Program-made: the position numbers and the translations under genes | In this document: piece by piece, positions 1-5,225 of the stretch | Layout: each line of letters begins with the position of its first letter | Position numbering within the stretch: position 1 is the stretch's first letter | Origin: Lachnospiraceae bacterium | GTDB taxonomy: Bacteria; Bacillota_A; Clostridia; Lachnospirales; Lachnospiraceae | Assembly: GCA_017430765.1 (NCBI GenBank) | Contig: JAFRMI010000028.1 | Location: 1-6,540 of the forward strand | DNA length: 6,540 nt | Reading direction: 5' to 3' | Notes under the pieces: model-generated | The model's database searches: none | Told to the model about the DNA's origin: nothing | The model's input: only the letters and a program-made list of their open reading frames with translations

Positions 1-73
1 CATCCGTTCTGCCCTGCATGCGGTGTCCGATGTTGTAACGCGTCTGCCCGTGCCTTGTGAGCCAGATTCTCAT
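1..73 (-). CDS. Histidine phosphatase family protein (N-terminal fragment, runs off the left edge)
   Basis: Reading the minus strand from ATG at 71-73 gives 24 codons without a stop to the window edge. The product begins MRIWLTRHGQTRYNIG and continues HRMQGRTD. This is the hallmark start of the histidine phosphatase (phosphoglycerate mutase-like) superfamily: a first beta strand, then the RHG motif (residues 7-9) whose histidine becomes phosphorylated in the reaction, then a Q-G-x-x-D segment. Family members are cytoplasmic phosphatases or mutases acting on sugar phosphates, nucleotides or cobalamin precursors (CobC); 24 residues cannot tell these apart. The start is supported by AAGAGG about 6 nt upstream (plus positions 80-85) and by a plausible promoter at 123-152. 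The next gene upstream on this strand, the serpin, has its own terminator, so this gene is probably transcribed separately. The C-terminal part lies outside the window. Confidence 0.85.
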   Translation of the reverse strand, partial: MRIWLTRHGQTRYNIGHRMQGRTD

Positions 74-122
74 CCAAAACCTCTTTATTATGATCCCATG
101 CCGTTTCTGCTGTTCATTTTTT

Positions 123-152
123 AGTTTACAATAATGAATATAGTTATGTCAA
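123..152 (-). promoter_or_regulatory. Candidate sigma-A promoter of the histidine phosphatase gene
   Basis: On the minus strand a perfect TTGACA -35 box (plus 147-152) is followed after 18 bp by TAAACT (plus 123-128), which matches four of six positions of TATAAT. The stretch is AT-rich in a GC-richer neighbourhood. Transcription would start near 116 and leave an untranslated leader of about 43 nt before the ATG at 73. The -35 box is half of a GTCAA-TT-TTGAC dyad (148-159), so a regulator could overlap it. The -10 box is weak, so this stays a prediction. Confidence 0.45.
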
Positions 153-253
153 TTTTGACTTGTTCTTTTTTATAAGGGCCCGCTTGCTCCCGGCGGCATT
201 ATTCTCGAATAGGAACTTCCGGGGAGTTTCCCATGAATAAAGTCAGGCTGCGC

Positions 254-293
254 CGGGCACGGCCGCGTAAGCGGCTTTCTCCCTGCGTGCCCG
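254..293. repeat. Nested inverted repeat (hairpin-forming), function unknown
   Basis: An outer 8-bp inverted repeat (254-261 with 286-293, CGGGCACG against CGTGCCCG) encloses an inner perfect 5-bp hairpin (GCCGC 262-266, loop GTAA, GCGGC 271-275), leaving ten unpaired bases on one side. No U-tract follows directly on either strand, so it is not a standard terminator. It lies downstream of the serpin terminator on the minus strand and upstream of the histidine phosphatase promoter. Confidence 0.5.
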
Positions 294-322
294 TGTGCAT
301 CCTGCCGGCGGCTTTTTATCAG

Positions 323-348
323 ACAGGGAATACCGCGGAATTTCCTGT
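323..348. repeat. 26-nt near-perfect dyad, function unknown
   Basis: The stretch centred on CCGCGG is symmetric: its outer arms ACAGG/CCTGT match, and the inner AAT/ATT and CCG/CGG match. Two of 13 positions per arm break the symmetry. It sits directly below the serpin terminator on the minus strand and is not followed by a U-tract. It could be a protein-binding dyad or the remains of a mobile palindrome; nothing decides this. Confidence 0.45.
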
Positions 349-351
349 ACG

Positions 352-410
352 ATAAAAAATATGCTGCCCCCGGGCAGGTTTTCATTGTCCTGCTTAAGGT
401 GCAGCATATT
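352..410 (-). terminator. Rho-independent terminator of the serpin gene
   Basis: A perfect 10-bp inverted repeat (AATATGCTGC at 358-367, GCAGCATATT at 401-410) encloses a second stem (GCAGG 374-378, CCTGC 389-393). On the minus strand the hairpin runs straight into a run of T (complement of the A run 354-359). It lies about 80 bp past the serpin stop codon and faces the right way. On the plus strand no U-tract follows, so it acts for the minus strand only. Confidence 0.8.
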
Positions 411-492
411 ACTTGCAGCAATCCGGGCTCTGCTGCCTCAGGGTGCTTAAGATTTTTAGAAGCATGTCGTTTTGCGGCAGCTTCCCTCTCCC

Positions 493-1779
493 TTACTTCA
501 CGTCATTTGTAATTCCCAGGAAGAGCGGGATTCCGCTCGACACATCCACAATCGCATATACAAACGGACGGTCCAGGAAGACTTCCCGGATCTCTATCTC
601 CGGCATGTAGGCGGAAGACGCCTTCATCATAACGGCCGTGACCGCCGCCTCCGTTCCCTCTTTATTGACATCGATAAACGTCTTATGGAGAATCTCATCG
701 ACGCAGACCGGATTCTTCGTCATCTTTGAGAAATCCGCAGTTCTAGTAAAGGCGGTTTTCATGCCCATCTTCTGCAGCGGCTTATTGAGCGACACTGAAT
801 AGCTGTATTTAAATTCCGGCATTCTGGTGCGGACGATCACGCCGGATTTCTTTCTCTTCCTGTAGGCGTTTATGAGTTTCGTCCCCGTAAGACCTTTCAC
901 AAATGCTTCCGCGGAGGTTCCTTCCGGCGGCAGAAGCGCCATGAAAGCGACCTTCCCGCTCTCATACGGCTTGACAAAACCGGTTCCGCCATTGACTTCG
1001 ACATAGGTGCGCTCAGATCCCACGAGAGTTTTTACTTTCTTCTTTTTCCCATTTCCGTTGGTAAATGGGAACTTCGAGGTGGATCCGTACGGATCCGCCC
1101 AATTCGCCTTAAAATACACCGCATTGATCACCGCCATCCGCATAGCGGGACTCAGGCGGTCAATGATTGACGGGATCTTTCCGTTTGTCCCGTTATAGAC
1201 CCAGTTGTTGATGTCCTTCACAGTACTTCCTTTAAAAGGAGCCCCGTAAACTTCCGCGCCGTAATAGCTGACCAGCTTTTTCAGGTAGGCGGGCTTCACG
1301 TGGATCTTTCCCTTTTTGTACCAGATGGAGTTGGCCACGTTGTATTTGAGATTCCTGTTTTTTGTGAGCCTTCTGTGCAGCGTATATAGATAGCGGCTGT
1401 ACTGCTTTACGGAGATGCCGCCGAGAGCTTTTTTCATCTCCTTCTGCGTCTTCCCCGCCGCACCGTTCTCCACCATGGAAACCGCCGTAAACACAGAATC
1501 CGGAGAAATCAGGATGTTCTTCCCGCTTTTCTCTCCCTCGAGGGTTTTCTGCAGGAGAAGAACGGATGCATTTGCCACTGCATTCGAGAACTTCCGGTCT
1601 GTCTTAAGGCCGGTTACTTTCGAGGCTTTATAGCGCGCTGTCTCATTCTCCGAGCTCGCGCTGATCGTCTTTTTTTTGAAACTGTCCTCTTCCTTTACGA
1701 TCTCTGCCGCACCTGCAGGCAGCGCGCCGAGAAAAAGCGTCAGTACAAGAAGGCAGGCGGTCAGCATTCTTTTTCTCAT
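493..1779 (-). CDS. Secreted serpin (serine protease inhibitor family)
   Basis: The 428-residue product starts with a signal peptide: MRKR, a hydrophobic stretch (residues 6-20) and a likely AGAA-type signal peptidase site near residue 25, with no lipobox cysteine. After a variable linker of about 40 residues the serpin fold runs from about residue 65 to the end. Landmarks are NILISPDSVFTAVSMVENGA (89-108), ANSIWYKK (149-156), VINAVYFKANW (217-227), the hinge KEGTEAAVTAV (373-383) and the C-terminal signature FLDRPFVYAI (401-410). The hinge has the small-residue pattern typical of inhibitory serpins, which trap a serine or cysteine protease as a covalent complex after cleavage of the reactive loop. 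The scissile bond lies somewhere in 386-394 (KASSAYMPE); the loop is about five residues longer than in alpha-1-antitrypsin, so P1 cannot be fixed. The RBS AGGAGG is 5 nt before ATG. Gut bacterial serpins are known to inhibit host or microbial proteases; the target here is unknown. No dockerin or anchor is present, so release from the cell is likely. Confidence 0.93.
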   Translation of the reverse strand: MRKRMLTACLLVLTLFLGALPAGAAEIVKEEDSFKKKTISASSENETARYKASKVTGLKTDRKFSNAVANASVLLLQKTLEGEKSGKNILISPDSVFTAVSMVENGAAGKTQKEMKKALGGISVKQYSRYLYTLHRRLTKNRNLKYNVANSIWYKKGKIHVKPAYLKKLVSYYGAEVYGAPFKGSTVKDINNWVYNGTNGKIPSIIDRLSPAMRMAVINAVYFKANWADPYGSTSKFPFTNGNGKKKKVKTLVGSERTYVEVNGGTGFVKPYESGKVAFMALLPPEGTSAEAFVKGLTGTKLINAYRKRKKSGVIVRTRMPEFKYSYSVSLNKPLQKMGMKTAFTRTADFSKMTKNPVCVDEILHKTFIDVNKEGTEAAVTAVMMKASSAYMPEIEIREVFLDRPFVYAIVDVSSGIPLFLGITNDVK

Positions 1780-1933
1780 ATGAACCTCCTTTACGGACCG
1801 GCAGGACGGGGGACCTTCCGGCTGTTTTTAGTCTGTGGCAGGCGGCGTGAGCCTTCTGCCTTTCGCACCGGCCGCATACTGCAAAATGCAGCAAACCCCT
1901 GCGCGGCCGCATGCAGGGAAACGTGGAAATTTA

Positions 1934-1962
1934 TTGTCAATCATCGCTATTACCAATATACC
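1934..1962 (+). promoter_or_regulatory. Candidate upstream promoter of the chelatase genes
   Basis: TTGTCA (1934-1939, five of six to TTGACA) is followed after 17 bp by TATACC (1957-1962, four of six). It overlaps the serpin -10 box on the other strand, so only one polymerase could bind at a time. The leader to the ATG at 2156 would be about 185 nt. It competes with the promoter proposed at 2066-2094. Confidence 0.3.
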
Positions 1963-1963
1963 A
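1955..1963 (-). promoter_or_regulatory. Candidate extended -10 promoter of the serpin gene
   Basis: On the minus strand TGG precedes TATATT (complement of 1955-1960), giving an extended -10 (TGnTATATT, five of six to TATAAT). No good -35 box lies 16-18 bp upstream, which extended -10 promoters can tolerate. Transcription would start near 1948 and give a long leader of about 170 nt carrying the CTGCA dyad and the GC-rich inverted repeat at 1897-1918. Confidence 0.35.
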
Positions 1964-2065
1964 CATAATCTTTGAAAATCGTATAACGCCTTCCTGTTTG
2001 AGCCGCGTGAACAGTCTCCGCTTCTGAGCCGCCAGGGAGCGGATACAGGTTATTCCTCTTTCTTC

Positions 2066-2094
2066 TTGTGTCGTCCTGCAATTGCAGTTAGAAT
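2066..2094 (+). promoter_or_regulatory. Candidate proximal promoter of the chelatase genes with palindrome in the spacer
   Basis: TAGAAT (2089-2094, five of six to TATAAT) lies 17 bp after TTGTGT (2066-2071, only the first three bases match). The spacer contains the perfect 12-bp palindrome CTGCAATTGCAG (2076-2087), which looks like a regulator site. Transcription would start near 2101, about 55 nt before the ATG. Confidence 0.35.
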
Positions 2095-2144
2095 GAATAG
2101 GAACCCGCCGGACGTGCGGAGCGCGCATTTTACAAAGATACACC

Positions 2145-2158
2145 GGAGAACCGCCATG
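2145..2158 (+). promoter_or_regulatory. RBS that decides the AAA+ gene start
   Basis: GGAGAA (2145-2150) lies 5 nt before ATG at 2156. The frame is open further up to an ATG at 2066, but those 30 extra codons (including PPDVRS and HFTKIHRR) have no RBS and do not resemble the family, whose members begin close to the first AAA+ strand. The ATG at 2156 is therefore preferred. Confidence 0.75.
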
Positions 2159-3169
2159 GAACAGATGAAGTATCACAATTACCCTTTCACCGCCATAGTA
2201 GGACAGCAGGAAATGAAACAGGCCCTCTGCCTCATCGCGGTTCAGCCCGCCATCGGCGGCGTACTGATCTCCGGTGAACGCGGTACGGCGAAGACAACAG
2301 CCGTCCGCGCCCTTCCGGGTGTGCTCGGCGGTCAGGTCCGCGTCGTGGAGCTGCCGCTCAACGCCTCCGAGGACCGCGTCGTCGGCACACTCAGGCTCGG
2401 CACACTGATGAAGACCGGTGAGAGGGAATTCATCCCCGGCCTCCTCGCCGAAGCGGACGGGCAGATCCTCTATGTCGATGAAATGAATCTTCTGGAGGAC
2501 TCCATCGTTGACCTTCTGCTTGACGCCGCCGCCACCGGCGTCTGCCGTGTGGAACGGGAGGGCGTCTCGCTCACCTATCCCGCGAAATTTGTGCTGATCG
2601 GCACCATGAACCCCGAGGAGGGCTCGCTCCGTCCGCAGCTCCTTGACCGCTTCGGTCTCTCTGTGCGCATCACCGGTAATTTGACGAAGGAGGAGCGGCT
2701 GGATCTGCTAAGGAAGCAGATCGCTTTCGAGAGAGACCCTGCGGCTTTCTGCGAGGCGTATGCCGCGTCGGAGAGGGAACTTGCGGAGCGGATCCGGAAC
2801 GCCCGGGAGATGTATCCCGATGTGGCGTTTTCGGAGGATGTGGCTGCATTTGCCGCGGGAATCTGCAGTGAGCTGGGAATTGACGGCTACCGGGGGGATA
2901 TCACCATGATGCGGACCGCGAGGGCTGCGGCCGCACTGGATCAGAGAAATGCAGCCACCCGTGACGACGTCCTCCTTGCGGCCAGATTCGTGCTCCCGCA
3001 CAGGATGAAGAAGCTGCCGTTCGAGGATACGAATCTCACGGACGCCATGCTGGACAAGGCGGTAAAGGCGCAGACGCCGATGCCGAAGGTCCTTGAAGCT
3101 GCCGTCAAAATCCGGGAGATCGATCCCGCGGAGGCGGATCTCCAAAAAAAAGCACCGGGGCAGCGGTAG
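2156..3169 (+). CDS. Mg/Co-chelatase ChlI-type AAA+ ATPase (half of a split ChlI-ChlD protein)
   Basis: The 337-residue product is a MoxR/BchI-type AAA+ ATPase, the motor that remodels the large chelatase subunit so that a metal ion can enter a tetrapyrrole ring. Walker A is GERGTAKTT (40-48), Walker B ILYVDEMN (104-111), sensor 1 GTMNPEEG (149-156), and the arginine-finger region RPQLLDRFG (159-167). A lid with a sensor-2-like YRGDI (245-249) and a final HRMKK (282-286) completes the domain. The ELPLNASEDRVVGTL stretch (65-79) is typical of BchI/ChlI. The ATPase machinery looks intact. The tail after residue 320 is short and ends 18 bp past an eight-A run, where a -1 shift would continue into the VWA gene. 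In Bacillota and Actinobacteria such domains are often fused with VWA as a putative cobaltochelatase of roughly 600-670 residues; 2156-3972 read as one would give about 605. ChlI/BchI for magnesium or CobS-like for cobalt cannot be told apart from sequence alone. Confidence 0.88.
   Translation: MEQMKYHNYPFTAIVGQQEMKQALCLIAVQPAIGGVLISGERGTAKTTAVRALPGVLGGQVRVVELPLNASEDRVVGTLRLGTLMKTGEREFIPGLLAEADGQILYVDEMNLLEDSIVDLLLDAAATGVCRVEREGVSLTYPAKFVLIGTMNPEEGSLRPQLLDRFGLSVRITGNLTKEERLDLLRKQIAFERDPAAFCEAYAASERELAERIRNAREMYPDVAFSEDVAAFAAGICSELGIDGYRGDITMMRTARAAAALDQRNAATRDDVLLAARFVLPHRMKKLPFEDTNLTDAMLDKAVKAQTPMPKVLEAAVKIREIDPAEADLQKKAPGQR
3144..3151 (+). other. Eight-A slippery run at the ATPase/VWA junction
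   Basis: The ATPase frame reads CAA AAA AAA GCA, so a heptamer A AAA AAA in phase for -1 slippage is present, of the type known from bacterial dnaX and IS elements. The -1 frame is open through the VWA gene, and its codons from 3151 to 3198 read STGAAVEAGLPLKDIP, which looks like ordinary coding sequence. The ATPase stop follows only 16 bp later. Either programmed frameshifting makes the fused protein, or one A was lost by mutation or base-calling error. Confidence 0.6.
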
Positions 3170-3198
3170 AAGCCGGACTGCCCCTTAAGGATATCCCG

Positions 3199-3972
3199 GT
3201 GAAAGAATTCCGGGCAAAACCGATCGAGTCGTCCCGTGACCGCGTGGAACGCGCGCGGAATGCGCGGCGCGGGGTGAAGGTGAAGACAGCTGAAAAAGGG
3301 CACATTGTCGGCGTCACGACGAGCCCGGCCTCCGGACGGGTCCATCTGCCCGGCAGCATCACGGCGCAGCTTACACAGGGCGAGACAACAGCGGACGGCA
3401 TCCGGGAGGACAACATCCGCTACCAGAAAATCGCCGGCAGAGGACGGAGAAATATCCTGTTCCTTGTAGATACGAGCGGATCCATGCTCTCGGCGGACCG
3501 GCTCGCGTGGGTCAAGGGATGTGTCGTATCGCTCCTTGAAGATGCATATGTGAAGAGAATCCGTGTGGCGGTCATCAGCTACGGAGGCGGAGGCGCTTCG
3601 CTTGTGCTGCCGTTCACGTCGTCGCCGGAACTCGCCGCGTCGCGAATCAGCGAGATGAAAGGCGGGGGCACAACGCCGCTCGCGCAGGCCCTCGGTATCG
3701 CCGGCTCTCTGATCGAACGCATGCCGGATGAGGCGGTCAGCATCACACTCCTCTCTGACGGCCGCTACGACAGAAACCGGACCGGCCTCGAAGTAAAGCA
3801 GATCCGGGGATTTGGTGAATTCTGCCACAAAAAAAAGATCCCGATCGTCCTCATCGACGCGGGCGCGGGCAACCGGACCGCGAAGCAGCGCGCCGCTTTG
3901 CTGGCGCGCATGCTGCACGCCAAATACCGCCCCCTCGAATCCATGCGCGCAGACCTGGGACAGGGTGAGTGA
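3199..3972 (+). CDS. ChlD-type VWA-domain chelatase subunit
   Basis: From the GTG at 3199 the product has 257 residues. The first 80 are basic and match the linker before the VWA domain in ChlD-like proteins (residues 1-35 basic, then GRVHLPGSITAQLTQG at 46-61). The VWA domain starts with NILFLVDTSGSM (85-96), giving a complete MIDAS metal site: D91, S93, S95, a threonine in GGGTTPL (155-161) and an aspartate in LLSDGR (184-189). In Mg-chelatase the D subunit uses this site to bridge the AAA+ ring to the large subunit. No AAA+ domain is present in this reading frame because it lies in the preceding gene. The GTG has only a modest AAGG 8 nt upstream and sits 29 nt past the ATPase stop. The frame is open further upstream to the eight-A run, so the GTG may be only an annotation start for the tail of a fused protein. 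The stop codon lies inside a repeat (3968-4003). Confidence 0.85.
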   Translation: MKEFRAKPIESSRDRVERARNARRGVKVKTAEKGHIVGVTTSPASGRVHLPGSITAQLTQGETTADGIREDNIRYQKIAGRGRRNILFLVDTSGSMLSADRLAWVKGCVVSLLEDAYVKRIRVAVISYGGGGASLVLPFTSSPELAASRISEMKGGGTTPLAQALGIAGSLIERMPDEAVSITLLSDGRYDRNRTGLEVKQIRGFGEFCHKKKIPIVLIDAGAGNRTAKQRAALLARMLHAKYRPLESMRADLGQGE

Positions 3973-4003
3973 GTCAAAAAGAACCGTCCCCATCTGACTC
4001 ACT
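3968..4003. repeat. Palindromic repeat, copy A (GAACCGTCCC type)
   Basis: A perfect 9-bp inverted repeat (AGTGAGTCA 3968-3976, TGACTCACT 3995-4003) encloses an 18-nt loop with the core GAACCGTCCC (3981-3990). It contains the stop codon of the VWA gene and ends 6 bp before the DUF4317 stop codon on the other strand. No U-tract follows, yet it is the only hairpin between the two convergent genes and may end transcription in both directions. Copy B at 5092-5127 is the same element inverted. Confidence 0.8.
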
Positions 4004-4009
4004 TCTGAC

Positions 4010-5074
4010 TTACTCTTCACTTACCACAGATACGCCGTTGACTGTGACGGCCCCATCCGCAGGGATGAGTATATATTCCCTGCCGTCAATCACGCGCGTC
4101 TCGATCAGCTGTGAATGGGACACCGGAATCTTAATGACCGCCTGGTCCGTCCGCACCGTGACGTACGGCTCCGCGATGGCGGCGTAGGAGACCGGCGTCT
4201 CGCCGACCGTCTCGTCATAGATCTCATCGAACTGATCCGTCTTCGCCCCCGCATCCTCCACAATCCTGCGGACGGTTTCCTTCTCGAGCTGCATTTCCTC
4301 CGCCTCCGCCGCCTTCGCGACGAGGGTCTCGCTCACAGCGGCAGCCTCGGCGAGGCTGACATCCATCTGTCCAAGGAGAGAGGAGAAGATATCTTTCTGT
4401 GCCTTTATGCCGACCGGAACATTCTGCATGGTGATGCCAAAAAGCGAGTTAATAAAATCTTCGAGGTCGGGGTTCGCGGAGTGCACAAGGAGCTCCCACC
4501 GGTCCTCCGTCCTCCCGGAAAATGCCGGATACAAAAACCCGCTTCCCGGATTCCCGATCTGCCACCTGCGCGAGAGTTCCCCCACGCGATCCTCCATAAG
4601 CCCGAGCGCCGGTTTCGAGAGAGATGCGGTACTGATGGACACAAGCAGCGCCTCGTACACAATGTCCCCGTCCTCCAGCCGTGCGCGGTCCGCCGCCTTC
4701 TTCGGCACGTCATAAACAATTCTCGCCAGCGTCAGATAATAAGGATCCGTGTGGGCATATCCCTCGAGAAACATATCGCGGAAATCGGCAAATTCGGCGG
4801 TGTCACGCCCGGGGAAGTGCCGCATTTCCAATAAAAGATCATTCTGCCCCGTAAGAGGTACGGAAAATGTATCCATTCCCAGCCTTGTCCCCACCACTTT
4901 GCCAAACAGATTGAGGTGGCGGAAGCGCTCCGCATCCTCCATATCGGCGAGCTTCTGCACCGATTCGAAAAGCGGCACATTCTCTGTATCGACATACAGA
5001 CTGTAGACCCAGTCCACGACGTGGTCCCTGGCCTTGATTACTTTTCTGAGTTCTTTAAGATCGGCTTTATCCAA
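4010..5074 (-). CDS. DUF4317 family protein of unknown function
   Basis: The 354-residue product is cytoplasmic: no signal peptide or membrane segment. I recognise DUF4317, a conserved Bacillota family of roughly this size without known function, from the opening LKELRKVIKARDHVVDWVYS (6-25), the middle block VYEALLVSISTASLSKPALG (139-158) and NPGSGFLYPAFSGRTEDRWE (175-194). Residues 235-275 are rich in A, E and K and probably form a helix or coiled coil. The last part (300-350) looks like a small beta-rich domain ending in an acidic tail. The start is TTG at 5072-5074, supported by AGGAGG with a 6-nt spacer (complement of 5081-5086); no ATG at the right place exists. The gene is convergent with the chelatase pair and follows the HAD gene on the same strand, but a terminator separates them, so it needs its own promoter. 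None is clear; a TACAAT lies at 5125-5130 (minus) between repeat copies B and C, without a -35. Confidence 0.85.
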   Translation of the reverse strand: MDKADLKELRKVIKARDHVVDWVYSLYVDTENVPLFESVQKLADMEDAERFRHLNLFGKVVGTRLGMDTFSVPLTGQNDLLLEMRHFPGRDTAEFADFRDMFLEGYAHTDPYYLTLARIVYDVPKKAADRARLEDGDIVYEALLVSISTASLSKPALGLMEDRVGELSRRWQIGNPGSGFLYPAFSGRTEDRWELLVHSANPDLEDFINSLFGITMQNVPVGIKAQKDIFSSLLGQMDVSLAEAAAVSETLVAKAAEAEEMQLEKETVRRIVEDAGAKTDQFDEIYDETVGETPVSYAAIAEPYVTVRTDQAVIKIPVSHSQLIETRVIDGREYILIPADGAVTVNGVSVVSEE

Positions 5075-5086
5075 GCGGCACCTCCT
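5072..5086 (-). promoter_or_regulatory. RBS supporting a TTG start for the DUF4317 gene
   Basis: On the minus strand AGGAGG (complement of 5081-5086) is followed by TGCCGC and TTG (5074-5072). Spacing and strength are ideal, and the protein similarity begins right after it. The rare start codon lowers translation compared with ATG. Confidence 0.8.
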
Positions 5087-5091
5087 TCCGG

Positions 5092-5127
5092 AATGAGTCA
5101 GATAGGGACGGTTCTTTCTGACTCATT
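5092..5127. repeat. Palindromic repeat, copy B (inverted relative to copy A)
   Basis: A perfect 11-bp inverted repeat (AATGAGTCAGA 5092-5102, TCTGACTCATT 5117-5127) with a 14-nt loop. Its complement matches copy A through TGAGTCA, AAAGAACCGTCCC, ATCTGACTCA with only a few changes. It lies in the leader of the DUF4317 gene, 5 bp before its RBS. Confidence 0.85.
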
Positions 5128-5133
5128 GTACGC

Positions 5134-5173
5134 AATGAGTCAGTTGGGGGCAGTTCTTTCTGGATGAGAACTG
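5134..5173. repeat. Degenerate palindromic repeat, copy C
   Basis: The left arm AATGAGTCAG (5134-5143) and the core complement GGGGGCAGTTCTTTCTGG match copy B in the same orientation, but the right arm has decayed. Instead CAGTTCT (5151-5157) pairs with AGAACTG (5167-5173). Only 6 bp separate copies B and C, and ACTCATT/AATGAGT (5121-5127, 5134-5140) can form a junction hairpin. Confidence 0.65.
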
Positions 5174-5185
5174 TTCACCCGGTTC

Positions 5186-5219
5186 AAAAAGCAGGTCAGG
5201 GTTCGTATCCCCCTGACCT
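5186..5219 (-). terminator. Rho-independent terminator of the HAD phosphatase gene
   Basis: A perfect 9-bp stem (AGGTCAGGG 5193-5201, CCCTGACCT 5211-5219) with a 9-nt loop. On the minus strand it begins 6 bp past the HAD stop and is followed by GC and five T (complement of 5186-5190). It should separate the HAD transcript from the DUF4317 gene. Confidence 0.85.
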
Positions 5220-5225
5220 TTATTA

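Larger units (their letters stand above)
74..492. other. Non-coding gap between histidine phosphatase and serpin genes
   Basis: No credible gene is seen here on either strand; the short open frames lack an RBS and family features. The gap holds the histidine phosphatase RBS and promoter (80-152), a nested hairpin at 254-293, a near-perfect dyad at 323-348, and the serpin terminator at 352-410. The remaining sequence, 160-250 and 411-492, shows nothing I can name. Confidence 0.7.
1780..2155. other. Divergent control region between serpin and chelatase genes
   Basis: The serpin is read leftward and the AAA+ gene rightward from this 376-bp gap. It holds the serpin RBS (AGGAGG complement at 1785-1790), CTGCA/TGCAG dyads at 1879-1891 and 2076-2087, a CCCTGC/GCAGGG inverted repeat at 1897-1918 enclosing a NotI-like GCGGCCGC, and candidate promoters on both strands in 1934-1963 plus one on the plus strand at 2066-2094. 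No small gene with a credible RBS was found. Confidence 0.6.

Noticed and set aside
207..219. Exact 13-bp match to a yeast FRT half-site (GAATAGGAACTTC)
   Set aside because: Only one arm is present, with no partner arm or core spacer; most likely chance.
2066..2155. N-terminal extension of the AAA+ gene from an upstream ATG
   Set aside because: No RBS at 2066, no family similarity in the extra 30 residues, and a good RBS before ATG 2156.
2941..4020. Long minus-strand open frame of 359 codons
   Set aside because: It lies opposite the AAA+ and VWA genes, whose motifs are clear; its product is arginine/serine-rich without family features and has no convincing RBS. It is an antisense shadow of GC-rich coding DNA.
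4115..4834. Plus-strand open frame of 239 codons
   Set aside because: It is antisense to the DUF4317 gene; the product is arginine- and histidine-rich and resembles no family.
5191..5219. T-arm-like stretch GGGTTCGTATCCC suggesting a tRNA
   Set aside because: No acceptor, D or anticodon arm is found next to it; the 9-bp perfect stem with a T-run on the minus strand is explained as the HAD terminator.
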